From JBHEKP01 sp041859375 (lineage in GTDB: Bacteria; Hydrogenedentota; Hydrogenedentia; Hydrogenedentales; CAITNO01), in the NCBI GenBank assembly GCA_041859375.1, contig JBHEKP010000048.1:1-18021 (forward strand): a stretch of DNA of 18,021 nucleotides, written 5' to 3'. The position numbers and the translations under genes are program-made. The notes under the pieces are model-generated. The model made no database searches. It worked only from the letters and a program-made list of their open reading frames with translations, and was not told the DNA's origin. This document shows, in pieces, positions 1-8,400 of this stretch (within the stretch, counting starts at the first letter, position 1; each line of letters opens with the position of its first letter).

Positions 1-801
1 CCGCCGGGTCATAAAGTCCTGCAAAGGCTTGAGATCGGAAAAGGTCAGGTCCATGGACTGGGACAGCCAGATGCGGTCAAAGGCGCGGGACGCCTCCCCC
101 CGGGTGTAAACATCAAACTGAAGGGTGCGCCGGTAGGCCAGGAATATTTTCACCGCCGCAATGCCTTCCACCGTAAAACGGTCCAACATCGCCTCCTGGG
201 CCGCCATCAACTGGCCCAGGGTCTGGATGCTCCGGCCCGACTCCCGCTCCAGCGCCTCCAGATCGGCGCGGGTGGACGGGGTGGCGTATTGGTCCAGAAT
301 CGGCACGGCCCGGAACAGCTCCCGGTCCACCGTCACCGGCTGGCCGGGCCAGCGGATGACCAGGGCGGTTTCAATGTTCGCCCGGTCATGCATGACCTCG
401 CGGTACCAGCCGGGCTTTTGACGCGCCGCGCGGATGCGACGGTCCAGCTCGGCCCAGTTGGAACCGTCAAGTTCTTCCACGCCAAAGAGTTCCGCCATGT
501 ATTCCCGCATGGCCGCCCCGTAGCCGGTGTGCCTGACCATGGGCCAGAAGGGGGCCATGAGCGCCCACCGCTCCTCCGGCGCAAGACCATTGCCGGGGTC
601 GCGCATCTTCTCCAGCGCCTCCCGGGACATGCCCGCCGAAACCAGATCGGACGAGGCGTAATGCTCAAAGAAGCTGAACAGGCCCAGTTGCGCACCCGCC
701 TCCCGCGCTGTTTCCTCGCCGGGAATGTGCTCGTGCGTGTCAATCAACGGCAGGGAGGAGACATGCTCCCAAAGTTCCGGATGGGGGGATGCGCCGGGCA
801 T
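1..801 (-). CDS. Amidohydrolase-family protein, uronate-isomerase-like (3' end missing)
   Basis: This open frame reads off the left edge of the window, leaving 267 N-terminal codons. The ATG at 801 follows an AGAAAGG-type ribosome site and the stop of the preceding 35-codon frame at 818. Near the N-terminus is LIDTHEH (His23, His25), the HxH metal-binding pair of the amidohydrolase superfamily. It is followed by a long helical insert containing EHYASSDLVSAGM, a style seen in amidohydrolases related to glucuronate isomerase. AAVKIFLAYRR further on holds a lysine in a strand, which could be part of the active site. The later metal ligands (His, Asp) lie outside the window, so the substrate cannot be inferred. 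It follows the PHP phosphoesterase gene on the same strand and is probably in the same operon. The family call is good; calling it uronate isomerase itself would go too far. Confidence 0.82.
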   Translation of the reverse strand, partial: MPGASPHPELWEHVSSLPLIDTHEHIPGEETAREAGAQLGLFSFFEHYASSDLVSAGMSREALEKMRDPGNGLAPEERWALMAPFWPMVRHTGYGAAMREYMAELFGVEELDGSNWAELDRRIRAARQKPGWYREVMHDRANIETALVIRWPGQPVTVDRELFRAVPILDQYATPSTRADLEALERESGRSIQTLGQLMAAQEAMLDRFTVEGIAAVKIFLAYRRTLQFDVYTRGEASRAFDRIWLSQSMDLTFSDLKPLQDFMTRR

Positions 802-817
802 GATGCGGCCTTTCTGG

Positions 818-925
818 TTATTTTGCGGGGACGCCCCAGTATTGATCATAGAGCCGTTTCGCCTGGCCCCGGCACAGATCCAGCCGCGCGGCGGCGGTGG
901 CGTCGCCTGCGGCGTGGCGGAGCAT
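818..925 (-). CDS. 35-codon frame, probably the displaced C-terminus of the PHP protein
   Basis: The ATG at 925 overlaps the TGA of the PHP gene (TGATG), and AGGAGG (934-939) lies 8 bases upstream, so reinitiation is possible. The peptide is MLRHAAGDATAAARLDLCRG followed by QAKRLYDQYWGVPAK. The same frame runs back without a stop through EEGAL just upstream. A single -1 step near base 940 would join it to the PHP protein as HDELC-L-EEGALMLRHAAGD, giving one 474-residue chain. An LYxxYWG-type ending looks like the tail of a larger enzyme rather than a free peptide. The simplest reading is a one-base deletion of a G (CTG GAG GAG becoming CTG AGG AGG), either real or an assembly error. A separately translated small protein remains possible because of the perfect ribosome site. 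Confidence 0.5.
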   Translation of the reverse strand: MLRHAAGDATAAARLDLCRGQAKRLYDQYWGVPAK

Positions 926-2241
926 CAGGGCACCCTCCTCAGGCAAAGCTCGTCGTGCTGGGGGATGATTTCACGCAGCAGGAACATGGTGAACTTCACC
1001 AGGCGGTAGTCGCCGTGGGCCAGGGGCCGGTCGCCGCGCATGATTTCCACCGCCACGCAGCGGAACGACTTGATGGCCGCCTGAAGGCTGGCCAGTTCCG
1101 CGTCGGGGGCAAAGCACACGGTGAAATAGCGGCCGAAGGTTTCGCTGGCCTCGCAGCCGTGGGCGTCGGAAATGCCGCAGACGGGCATCTTCTTCCCGTC
1201 CGCCAGCATCTGCGCGTACCGCGCCGCCTGGAGCGCGTTTTCGTCATAAGTCCTTATGCCGGTGGAGGCGTTGCCGCTCACCAGCTCAAACATGTCGAAC
1301 AGATCCGAACCGAGCACCTGCTCCACCAGCGCCTCGGCCACGTTGTGCGCGCGGCCCTCAAGCCAGTAGGGATGGCAGAACATGGCCAGTCCGCCCCGCT
1401 CGTGGATTTTGGTGGTCACCCACACGCAGGAGGCGTAATGGAAGGGGTCCACCCCCTTGGGCAGGGCGGGCAGGTTTTTCTGAATCTCCGCCACCTCGGC
1501 GCGGCAGGCGGCCTCGGCGGAATTCATGTACAGTTCCGCGATGCCCGCGTTCGCGCCAAAACTCACCACATGCACCGGGTTGTCCGGCGAATGCACCTCC
1601 TCGCCGGGATAAATGCGCAGGTCAACGTTAAGCGGCGCATAAAACTCGGCGGCCTCAATGGACGGCGCGTATTTCCGGTGATCCGTGAGCGCCATGAAGT
1701 CAAAACCGGCGCGGCGGCAGGCCCCGGCCACATAGGCGGGCGACTCCACCCCGTCGGAATGGTGGCTGTGCATGTGGAAATCGCCCTTGAAGGGGCGCAG
1801 CGCGCGCAAATCGTCCGCCAGCGAGTACACATGAAACTCGCCCAGCACCCGCCGCTTGTCCAGCCGTATTTCCTCGATGCGGAAAATGTGCTCCTGTTCG
1901 CCCGCGAAATACACGGGCAGGGTCAGTTTCCCGTTTTCGGGAATCACCGGCAGGGGTTCCTTCGTCTTCAGCGACTCCGGGGCGAGCACCTTGTCCAGCG
2001 CGGTGTACACCATCTCGTAGGCCGCGTCATCACGGAAGCGGCAATGGTCGAAGAGGGGGGTGATTTCCAGTGTGGAAACCGCGTCGGCGGGCACAATCCG
2101 CGCGTTCACCGCAAAATAGCGGTTGTCCGGGCGCACCCGCAGGCCGTTGGGCAGTTCGGGCATCCCCGACCAGTCCGCCCATGCCGCCCCGCCCAGCGCC
2201 GCCAGCGCCGCAACCATTCCGCACCACAGCAGCCGATTCAT
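925..2241 (-). CDS. Secreted PHP-domain metal-dependent phosphoesterase
   Basis: This is a 438-residue protein. The ATG at 2241 is preferred over the one at 2256 because GGAGG sits 8 bases before it, whereas the upstream ATG overlaps that ribosome site. Residues 1-22 form a signal peptide (MNRLLW, hydrophobic core, AWA before Asp23), so it should act outside the cytoplasmic membrane. Residues about 35-140 look like a beta-rich N-terminal domain. The PHP domain follows, with DFHMHSHHSDG (His156, His158, Asp163), TDH at 186-188, PGEEVHS at about 212-218, FCHPYW near 292 and SDAHG near 365. These motifs supply the trinuclear metal site of PHP phosphoesterases. The substrate is unknown. The C-terminus ends abruptly in CLRRVP, and the natural continuation appears in the -1 frame (see 818-925). 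It probably shares a transcript with the downstream amidohydrolase. Confidence 0.88.
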   Translation of the reverse strand: MNRLLWCGMVAALAALGGAAWADWSGMPELPNGLRVRPDNRYFAVNARIVPADAVSTLEITPLFDHCRFRDDAAYEMVYTALDKVLAPESLKTKEPLPVIPENGKLTLPVYFAGEQEHIFRIEEIRLDKRRVLGEFHVYSLADDLRALRPFKGDFHMHSHHSDGVESPAYVAGACRRAGFDFMALTDHRKYAPSIEAAEFYAPLNVDLRIYPGEEVHSPDNPVHVVSFGANAGIAELYMNSAEAACRAEVAEIQKNLPALPKGVDPFHYASCVWVTTKIHERGGLAMFCHPYWLEGRAHNVAEALVEQVLGSDLFDMFELVSGNASTGIRTYDENALQAARYAQMLADGKKMPVCGISDAHGCEASETFGRYFTVCFAPDAELASLQAAIKSFRCVAVEIMRGDRPLAHGDYRLVKFTMFLLREIIPQHDELCLRRVP

Positions 2242-2283
2242 GCAAACGTCCTCCAATTATGTTGTTCCCGGCCTGAAAGACCC

Positions 2284-2313
2284 ATTAAACCCCCATTCGC
2301 CCCCCAAGCGCAA
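2284..2313 (-). promoter_or_regulatory. Possible promoter of the PHP gene
   Basis: On the minus strand, TTGCGC (2313-2308) and TTTAAT (2289-2284) are separated by 18 bases. The pair lies between the pilin terminator and the PHP start, where a promoter is expected. The -35 is only a partial match, so the call is weak. Confidence 0.35.
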
Positions 2314-2352
2314 GCCTCAAACAAACCCAATCACCTTATATATAAAAGGGAA

Positions 2353-2390
2353 GGGCCGGAGGGATGGATTTAAACCCAATCCTCCGGCCC
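2353..2390 (-). terminator. Intrinsic terminator of the DUF1559 pilin gene
   Basis: GGGCCGGAGG (2353-2362) and CCTCCGGCCC (2381-2390) form a perfect 10-bp GC-rich stem with an 18-base loop. Read on the minus strand, the stem lies 24 bases after the pilin stop codon and is followed by TTCCCTTTTATATAT. The loop is rather long, but position and U-rich tail support termination. Confidence 0.75.
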
Positions 2391-2413
2391 GGTGTCAAAC
2401 GGTGCCTTGCGGC

Positions 2414-3376
2414 TTATTGGAACGCAGACACCACGGCGCCGATGATGTTGGCGATGCCGCCGTTCACCGGTGCGGGGCCGTTTTCATCGTATTTCAGGAA
2501 CTCAACGTGGCCGTCCATGTAGAGCACGTTGGAGCCGCCGGGGATGTGGTTGAAGTCGGAGACATTGGTGGCGACCCGGTCAAAGAAGATCCAGATGTTA
2601 CTCTGGGCCATGTTGGACGCGGCGGCGTTGTTGATGTCGGTGATCAGGAAACGCTCGATGCCCTCGCGGAGGCGGTAGATTGTGTCCCCGCCGCCGTTGC
2701 CGTTGCCCATTGGAACGGTGATGTCCTTGTCCACCTGGACGGCGGGATCAAAGGTCACCGGATCGGTGAAGCTGGGGAACAACTGGGTGAGCACGGCGTT
2801 CACAAGCTGCGCAGGCCCCTCTATGGAGGGGATCACGCCGATGGCGGGCATGGTGAAGGTGGGATCGTCATGCTCGACCTGGTCAAAGACCCAGCCAAGG
2901 TAGGTGTAGCAGCGGCCCGTGGTGGCGGCGCAGTAGTTCGCGTCGGTGGAAAGCACGCCAAAGCAGGACTCGCCGGTGGAGGGGAATTCCGCGTCCGCGG
3001 GGGTGGACACCGCCGAGGAGGGGCAGAAGGCAATTTTCGGGTCCGTCAGATATTCAGGATAAATCTTCAGGGTGTCCGGCCCCACCATCGCGTAAATCGG
3101 GCTGCCCGAATCGCGCAACCCCGCACCCGGATTGTTCCGGTCCATAAAGATGGGCAGGTTCCCGTTGCGGGCGAGCATGGGCGGGAACACGCCCTTGGCC
3201 TCGCCCCCGTACATCTTGAGCACCAGACCCCACTGCTTCAGGTTGTTCTGGCAGCTTGACCGCCGCGCCGCCTCGCGGGCGCGGGCCAGCGCGGGCAGCA
3301 GAATGGCCGCCAGTATTCCAATGATGGCGATGACGACAAGCAGTTCGATTAGTGTGAATCCGTGTCTCCTGCGCAT
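2414..3376 (-). CDS. DUF1559 type II/IV pseudopilin-like protein (prepilin, DG-box C-terminus)
   Basis: This is a 320-residue protein. The ATG at 3376 is chosen because GGGAGG precedes it by 8 bases and because it puts the prepilin signal RRRHG|FTLIE at the N-terminus. Prepilin peptidase should cleave after Gly6, and Glu11 is the conserved +5 glutamate. The hydrophobic helix LLVVIAIIGILAAILLPAL follows, then ARAREAARRSSCQNNLKQWG, the standard opening of DUF1559 proteins. Near the C-terminus is NHIPGGSNVLYMDGHVEFL, the H-X9-DG signature of this family. The family is heavily expanded in planctomycetes and relatives, and the role of individual members is largely unknown. They are presumed to be inner-membrane-anchored pseudopilins handled by a type II secretion or type IV pilus-like system. 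It has its own terminator and a possible promoter, so it looks monocistronic. Confidence 0.93.
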   Translation of the reverse strand: MRRRHGFTLIELLVVIAIIGILAAILLPALARAREAARRSSCQNNLKQWGLVLKMYGGEAKGVFPPMLARNGNLPIFMDRNNPGAGLRDSGSPIYAMVGPDTLKIYPEYLTDPKIAFCPSSAVSTPADAEFPSTGESCFGVLSTDANYCAATTGRCYTYLGWVFDQVEHDDPTFTMPAIGVIPSIEGPAQLVNAVLTQLFPSFTDPVTFDPAVQVDKDITVPMGNGNGGGDTIYRLREGIERFLITDINNAAASNMAQSNIWIFFDRVATNVSDFNHIPGGSNVLYMDGHVEFLKYDENGPAPVNGGIANIIGAVVSAFQ

Positions 3377-3445
3377 AAATGGATCCTCCCAGTTGCACAT
3401 GTTGATGAGACCTGTCTGTGGGAAAAATTACGCATTTCCCAATGT

Positions 3446-3474
3446 TCTATTTTCATTGTATAGCACTTTGTCAA
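3446..3474 (-). promoter_or_regulatory. Possible promoter of the pilin gene
   Basis: A consensus -35 TTGACA (3474-3469) lies in an AT-rich stretch about 95 bases upstream of the pilin ATG. The -10 is less clear: AATAGA at 17 bases spacing (3451-3446), or TAGAAC at 19. TATACAAT lies between them but is too close to the TTGACA to pair with it. Confidence 0.4.
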
Positions 3475-3549
3475 AAAAGGAAAGGCCTAAATGCGGGAAA
3501 AATTGGAAAAACTACCCCGCCACTGATGACAGCTCACAGCAACACCGTC

Positions 3550-4326
3550 TCAGGCGCACCAGTTGCTTCCAAGACAGCAATAACTGCCGCAAAGCTGGCA
3601 GTTGCCCCAGGTGGTTATCACGCATTTCCGCGTTGTCCGGTCACAACAACCGAGCGCTTTGGCGAAGTTGCCGGGCGGCTCGGTGCGGACCAATTGGATG
3701 CCGTCCAATGCGTGGCTGAGCAGGGCCAAATCCATGTCGTTATACTGGACCGGATCCGCCGGGGTGGTGTAAAGGTCCGTGTTGGTCATTCGTGAAAAGA
3801 AAGGATGCGCCGCCATGTCCCGCAGAGTGGCGGCATATTCCGGGGAGGCCGCCGCGTCCTCCGCACGGCTCATGAATGACAATGCGGTGAACCCCGAATC
3901 CTTCAGCGTTTTAAAAGCGCCCCGGATGATGCTTTTGACGCCCTTTCCCGAGGCGGGGAGGTCGTCCCACTTTTCAAGAAACAGTTCGCGGGCGGTCCAG
4001 TTGATTTGCTTGTCCGCCTGAAGGGCCACGCAAAGCTGCTGGAGGGCAAGCCACACCTTCAGCCGCGTCTGGGAATCCATCGTGGAGGGGCTGTTTGACA
4101 GAAAATTGTCCCGCCAGCCCGACACCATTTCCCGCACGAAAAACTCATCCGAATACAACTGTCCGAAGGTTTGTCCCGCGGTGAGCGCGCAGGTGAGCAC
4201 CACGCGCCCGTCCCACCCAAGCGCCTCCAGCGCGGCAATGCCCCCCTCCTCCGGAAGTGCTTCCGGCGAAATGATTGCGCAAAAAAAGAGAACTCCCAAC
4301 AAACAACGACATTGCCTCCAGTTCAT
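3550..4326 (-). CDS. Secreted cysteine-rich-tail protein, paralogue B (unknown family)
   Basis: This is a 258-residue protein that I do not recognise. The ATG at 4326 is used because AAGGAG lies 8 bases upstream; a GTG at 4335 is inside that spacer. Residues 1 to about 24 form a signal-peptide-like segment (MNWRQCRCLLGVLFFCAIIS). The body is mostly helical and shares blocks with the protein at 4509-5348: VVLTxALxxGQ (42-52), VRExVxxW (64-71), WDDLP (120-124), xFKTLK (138-142) and DLYTTPADPxxY (184-195). The last 32 residues hold eight cysteines (227, 228, 235, 243, 246, 250, 251, 257), including GSYCC. Such density outside the cytoplasm suggests a disulfide knot or a metal-binding module. It has its own promoter (4423-4451). 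No enzyme motif is visible. Confidence 0.8.
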   Translation of the reverse strand: MNWRQCRCLLGVLFFCAIISPEALPEEGGIAALEALGWDGRVVLTCALTAGQTFGQLYSDEFFVREMVSGWRDNFLSNSPSTMDSQTRLKVWLALQQLCVALQADKQINWTARELFLEKWDDLPASGKGVKSIIRGAFKTLKDSGFTALSFMSRAEDAAASPEYAATLRDMAAHPFFSRMTNTDLYTTPADPVQYNDMDLALLSHALDGIQLVRTEPPGNFAKALGCCDRTTRKCVITTWGNCQLCGSYCCLGSNWCA

Positions 4327-4422
4327 GCACAGCACTCCTTTCCCCGCCTTTCACAGGCATTTGTTGCGAATAGTTCCGGCCATCTGCCTTGGCGCGCGAA
4401 CCGCACACGTTCCTCTGATTTT

Positions 4423-4451
4423 CTTATACCACGCATCGCAAAAAAGCACAA
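4423..4451 (-). promoter_or_regulatory. Promoter of cysteine-rich paralogue B
   Basis: On the minus strand, TTGTGC (4451-4446), a 17-base spacer and TATAAG (4428-4423) fit a housekeeping promoter. The start would be near 4416, giving a leader of about 90 bases. The -35 directly abuts the upstream terminator stem, and the terminator's T-tract forms the spacer. Confidence 0.6.
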
Positions 4452-4478
4452 GCCCCCGCCGGGCAGTCCGGCGGGGGC
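4452..4478 (-). terminator. Intrinsic terminator of cysteine-rich paralogue A
   Basis: GCCCCCGCCGG (4452-4462) and CCGGCGGGGGC (4468-4478) form a perfect 11-bp stem with a 5-base loop. On the minus strand it is followed by TTGTGCTTTTTTGCG, a good U-tract after a short offset. It lies 31 bases beyond the stop codon at 4509. Confidence 0.88.
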
Positions 4479-4508
4479 GGAAAATCGCATTGAAAAAAAC
4501 AACGCCGT

Positions 4509-5348
4509 TTAAAGCGGGCAGCTTTTGCTGGCCAGGGCGCAGTATGAACCCACCATGGTGCAGCAGCACACGGTACCGGGGACGCATGTTCGATAAGTGG
4601 GCGATCCAACCTTCTTGTCGCAGCAATACCCCCTTAATGCGGTGCACAGGATCTCTTTTGATCCATCAACCACCAGCACCTCGGGAGACTCGTCGCGCAG
4701 AATGGAATACTTGTCCAAGACATCCCCAATGAGATCAAAGGCCTTGTCATCGTAAATCTTGGGATCCGCAGGGGTGTTGTACAGCGTTGTCCAGTCCATT
4801 CCCTTTAATTCTGGAATTGCAACAAAACCGGCCATGGCGGCAATCGCCGGAGCGGAGACCAGGGTGTCCGGGGGGCGGTTGACAAAAGTCAACACCATGA
4901 ATTTGGCCTTGTTTTTGAGCGTTTTGAAAATACCATGGGCGGATTTCTTGAAATCGTCCCCTCCCGGCAGCTCTTTCCAGGGTATGGAATACAGATCCTG
5001 CAGGGTCCATTGAATATCGGGATTGGCGGCAAACAGCGCGACCAGCTCACCCAGGCCTTCAACAGCCGCCTTGCGCCTGGTTTCGTTCACACTTGCCGGA
5101 ATGTCCGGCGCGTTTTTGTTCCAAGCGGCCACCGCATCCCGCACGGTGACGGTTCCCGCGAGGAGATCCTGCAGTGACTGGCCCTTCATGAGCGCGCCGG
5201 TCAGCACCACATTGTCCCCCCACTTCACCACCGCGTTGGGCTTTTCCGCGCATTCCTTGCATTCCGCCTCCGTCGCCTGTTCCACAGCAGAGGCACACAT
5301 GGAGAAGGCCAGAAACAACGCAACCACAAAGAGACCGAACCGTTTCAT
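4509..5348 (-). CDS. Secreted cysteine-rich-tail protein, paralogue A (unknown family)
   Basis: This is a 279-residue protein of no family I recognise. The ATG at 5348 follows AAGGAG by 6 bases and opens a clean signal peptide (MKRFGLFVVALFLAFSMCASA, cleavage near residue 21). The in-frame ATG at 5402 would bury it. The mature chain begins with a CKEC pair (30, 33), then WGDNVVLTGALMKGQ (43-57), WKELPGG (124-130), IFKTLK (140-145) and LYNTPADPxxYDD (189-201), all matched in paralogue B. The last 45 residues contain nine cysteines (235, 242, 243, 255, 261-263, 270, 277), with a CCC run and the shared GSYC. The gene starts 83 bases after the kinase stop; no promoter or terminator is seen between them, so it may be in the kinase operon. 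It ends at a strong terminator. An extracytoplasmic disulfide-rich or metal-binding role is inference. Confidence 0.82.
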   Translation of the reverse strand: MKRFGLFVVALFLAFSMCASAVEQATEAECKECAEKPNAVVKWGDNVVLTGALMKGQSLQDLLAGTVTVRDAVAAWNKNAPDIPASVNETRRKAAVEGLGELVALFAANPDIQWTLQDLYSIPWKELPGGDDFKKSAHGIFKTLKNKAKFMVLTFVNRPPDTLVSAPAIAAMAGFVAIPELKGMDWTTLYNTPADPKIYDDKAFDLIGDVLDKYSILRDESPEVLVVDGSKEILCTALRGYCCDKKVGSPTYRTCVPGTVCCCTMVGSYCALASKSCPL

Positions 5349-5431
5349 GCACCACTCCTTCCTCCCCGGCATCGGGGATGCTCCAACCTTGACCCGCGCC
5401 ACACCTACCCATGAGGCATGGCGATTTCAGC

Positions 5432-8400
5432 TCATTGCTCGACTTTCACATCATACACGGTTTCGCGGAAAGGGCCCCGCTTCACGGTCAGGGAAAACGC
5501 GGAAACCGTCCCGGCGGTGACGGATTCCCTGAGCCGGAGCAGGGACTGTTCCAGCGCGGCCGGTCCGGCAACGGGCACGCCATCCACAGCCACCAGCAGC
5601 TCTTCCCGGAACAATCCTGTTTTTGCAAGGAGGGGACTGTCCTGGGGCATCGAAAAATACGTCCATGCGGCGTCATTTGGCAGGGCGCTTCTCGCGGCGG
5701 GCACCGCGTCCAGCGCATATTCAACCAGGCCAAGCGCATCGGCGCGCGCCAGCGTGACGGCGCGCTCCGTCCGTTCCACGGGCCGGGTCCAGTAATGGAC
5801 GCGCTGCTCCCTTCCGTTGCGTATGAGAAGGAGGGTTGCCGTTTCCGTGCCGCCGTTGAGCCGCGCGGCGGCGGTTTCAAGCACGGAGGGCTCAGCCGCC
5901 GCGACTCCGTCCAGTTCCCGGAGCAAATCGCCCGGCTTGAGGAGAAGCACGCCGGCGGCGCGGCACTGCGGCACGGACAGCCCCGCCGAATCGGGCGCGG
6001 CGCGGAGGGCGCCGGCCAGTTCCGAGAGGGCCCCGGCCAGTTCCTCCCGGCCGGCCAGCACCCACAGGGGCGGTGCGGGCGCGTCCGCAAAGGCGGTGTT
6101 CTCCGCCCATTCAACCTGATACTGCCTGTGCCGGTCCGCGTCAAACGCGGCCAGATCCGCAGTTTCGGCGGGCGGCGCGATCACAGCCAGCCCGCCCCCC
6201 AGGCCCGCCGCGGCATAGCGGCCGCCGGACAGGGGCGCCACCCAGGCCTCGTAGTCAAACCATGCCAAGGAATCCATGGTTCCGGCATCCCGCAGAACGC
6301 CCGTGCCCAGGGGAGACCTGGCATAGAGCAATCCGCCGTCATGCCAGAAGCGGATGGCATAACCTGCGGCGGCGTACTCGTCGGCGCGCCCGTTGAAGGC
6401 GTCAATGCGGGCGGTGCCGAGTTCGGCCCCGGCGGCGGCATCCCACATCCGGATTACCCCGAATGTGGTGACGGCGGCGGCGCGTTTCCCGTCAGGGCTG
6501 AAGCATGCCGCGGCGACACCCCCCTCCTGCCGGGGCAGTTCGCCCTCCTTTTCGCCGGTGGCGGCGTTTCGGAACACCAGTTCGCCGTCGAATCCCGCGG
6601 AAAGGAGCCGTTTCCCGTCGGGGCTGAAGGACAGCGCCGACACAACACCCTTGTGGGCGTCCAGGCGTTGCTCCATGGCGCCGGTGGCGGCGTTCCAGAG
6701 GCACAGCCCGCCCGAATCATCACCACTGGCGGCGGTGCTTCCGTCAAGCTTGATCGCCACGGCGGACACGGGCGCGTCATGGCCGGAGAAGGGGGTGAAC
6801 TTCGGGGCGGCGGCGGGATTGTCCACCACCACCGGGGTGAAACGCCCCGCCGGCATGATCATGCGCGCGCCGTCGGCGCTGAGGGCGGGCTTTTGCGCAA
6901 AACCGCCAAAGGATGCGGCAAAAGCGGTGGCTGCTCTTTTTTCAAAGGTGTCCACGACAAACACCCCCGCCTCCGCCGAGTCCTGGGTCACGGCGAGAAT
7001 GCGCCCGTCACTGGAGGCGGCGATGTCCCTGAGAGGATTGCCCGGCGCGGGGTTGGCGACGAGGCATTGCACCCCCGCGGGCGCGGCCGCGTTGACAAGC
7101 TGGAAGGAGTGCCCGCCGGAGGCCAGCAGCACCCATTGCCCGGCGGGATGGGCCTCCGCCCGGTTGACCCCGGTTTCCCGCGCGTCAAACACACGAAGCA
7201 TCGCGCCGGTGGCCGTGTCATAGAGGCGGCATTTGTTCATGCCGTCAACCGAAAAGACAAGCGCGTCCCGCTGGAGCAAAAAGGCGTGGATGACCGGTGT
7301 CCCGCCGGGGGTGCCGAAACGGTGAAGCGGCGCGGCACCGCCGGTGTTCCAGAGGATGGCGGTTCCGTCCATGGACGCGCTGATCAGCCTTGATGCGTCC
7401 CGGTTGAAATGCATGCTGAAAACACCCTTTTCATGCCCCCGCAGAACCCCGAGTTCCGCGCCGTTTTCCGTGTCAAGGAGCACGATGTCGGCATCCCTGC
7501 ACGCCGCGGCGCGCGCACCGTCGGCGCTGAGTTCCGCCTCTGTTCCCGGCGCCGTCCAGAGGCATGCGCCCGCGGCCGAATCCCACAGGCGCAGAAGCGC
7601 CTCGCCGGTGGTCTCCACAAGAAGGCGGTCCCTTCCGGGCAGTGGAAGCACCCTCGCCACGGGGGCGTCGGAAAGTTTGGCCTCCATCAGCCGCGCGCCC
7701 GTGCCGCTGTCGTACGCGCAGATCCTGCCATCGCCCGTCCCGATGAAGATGCGCTTTCCGGTGGCGTCAAAGGCGCAGGCCTTGCCGGGCGCGCCCAGCC
7801 CGATCCGGTGGAGCCGTTTGCCCGTGGCGGCGTCCCACACACTCGCCAGGCCCTCCTCCGACACGCCCATGTACCTTGCGCCGTCGGGGCTGAACACGGT
7901 GTCCAGATACACCTGCGGCTCCGCCTCCATGAGCGCAAGCTGCCCGCCTGTGGCGGTGTCATACACCGCGGGGGACAGGGGATGGGTGTTGGTTCCGATC
8001 CGCGCGCCGTCCGGGCTGAACACGGCGGCAAAAATTGTGGACTCCGGCGTCTCCACCGTGAGGATGCCCGGTTCGACCTGGTTGAGCAGGCAGCCCCATT
8101 CCCAGCCGCGCTCTTTTGGCGGGGCGGCCCAAAGCGCCTCCGCGGCGCGAATCGTGTCCCCCTCCTTGAGCCGGGCCTGGGCCAGGTGGATTTGCGCCAG
8201 ATAGGCCTGCCGTTCGGCGGCGCCCCGCGCCTCGGCCTCCATGCGGCGCGCCTCCTCGGCGGCAAGGCGCTGGGCGTGCTCGCGGTCGCGGGCGTTGAGG
8301 ATGCTCACATAGGAGGACACCGCCACCACCAGCAGCAGCGCGGCGAAGGCCAGCGACAGGTTCACCAGCGCCCTGTGCTTCCCGTAATAATGGGCGAGCA

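Noticed and set aside
925..945. Programmed -1 frameshift in the PHP gene
   Set aside because: No X-XXY-YYZ slippery heptamer and no convincing downstream structure are visible. An indel or reinitiation explains the arrangement more simply.
289..2373. Long plus-strand open frame opposite the amidohydrolase and PHP genes
   Set aside because: Its translation is His/Arg/Gly-rich with no motifs, and it mirrors real genes on the minus strand. This is the usual antisense shadow of high-GC codon bias.
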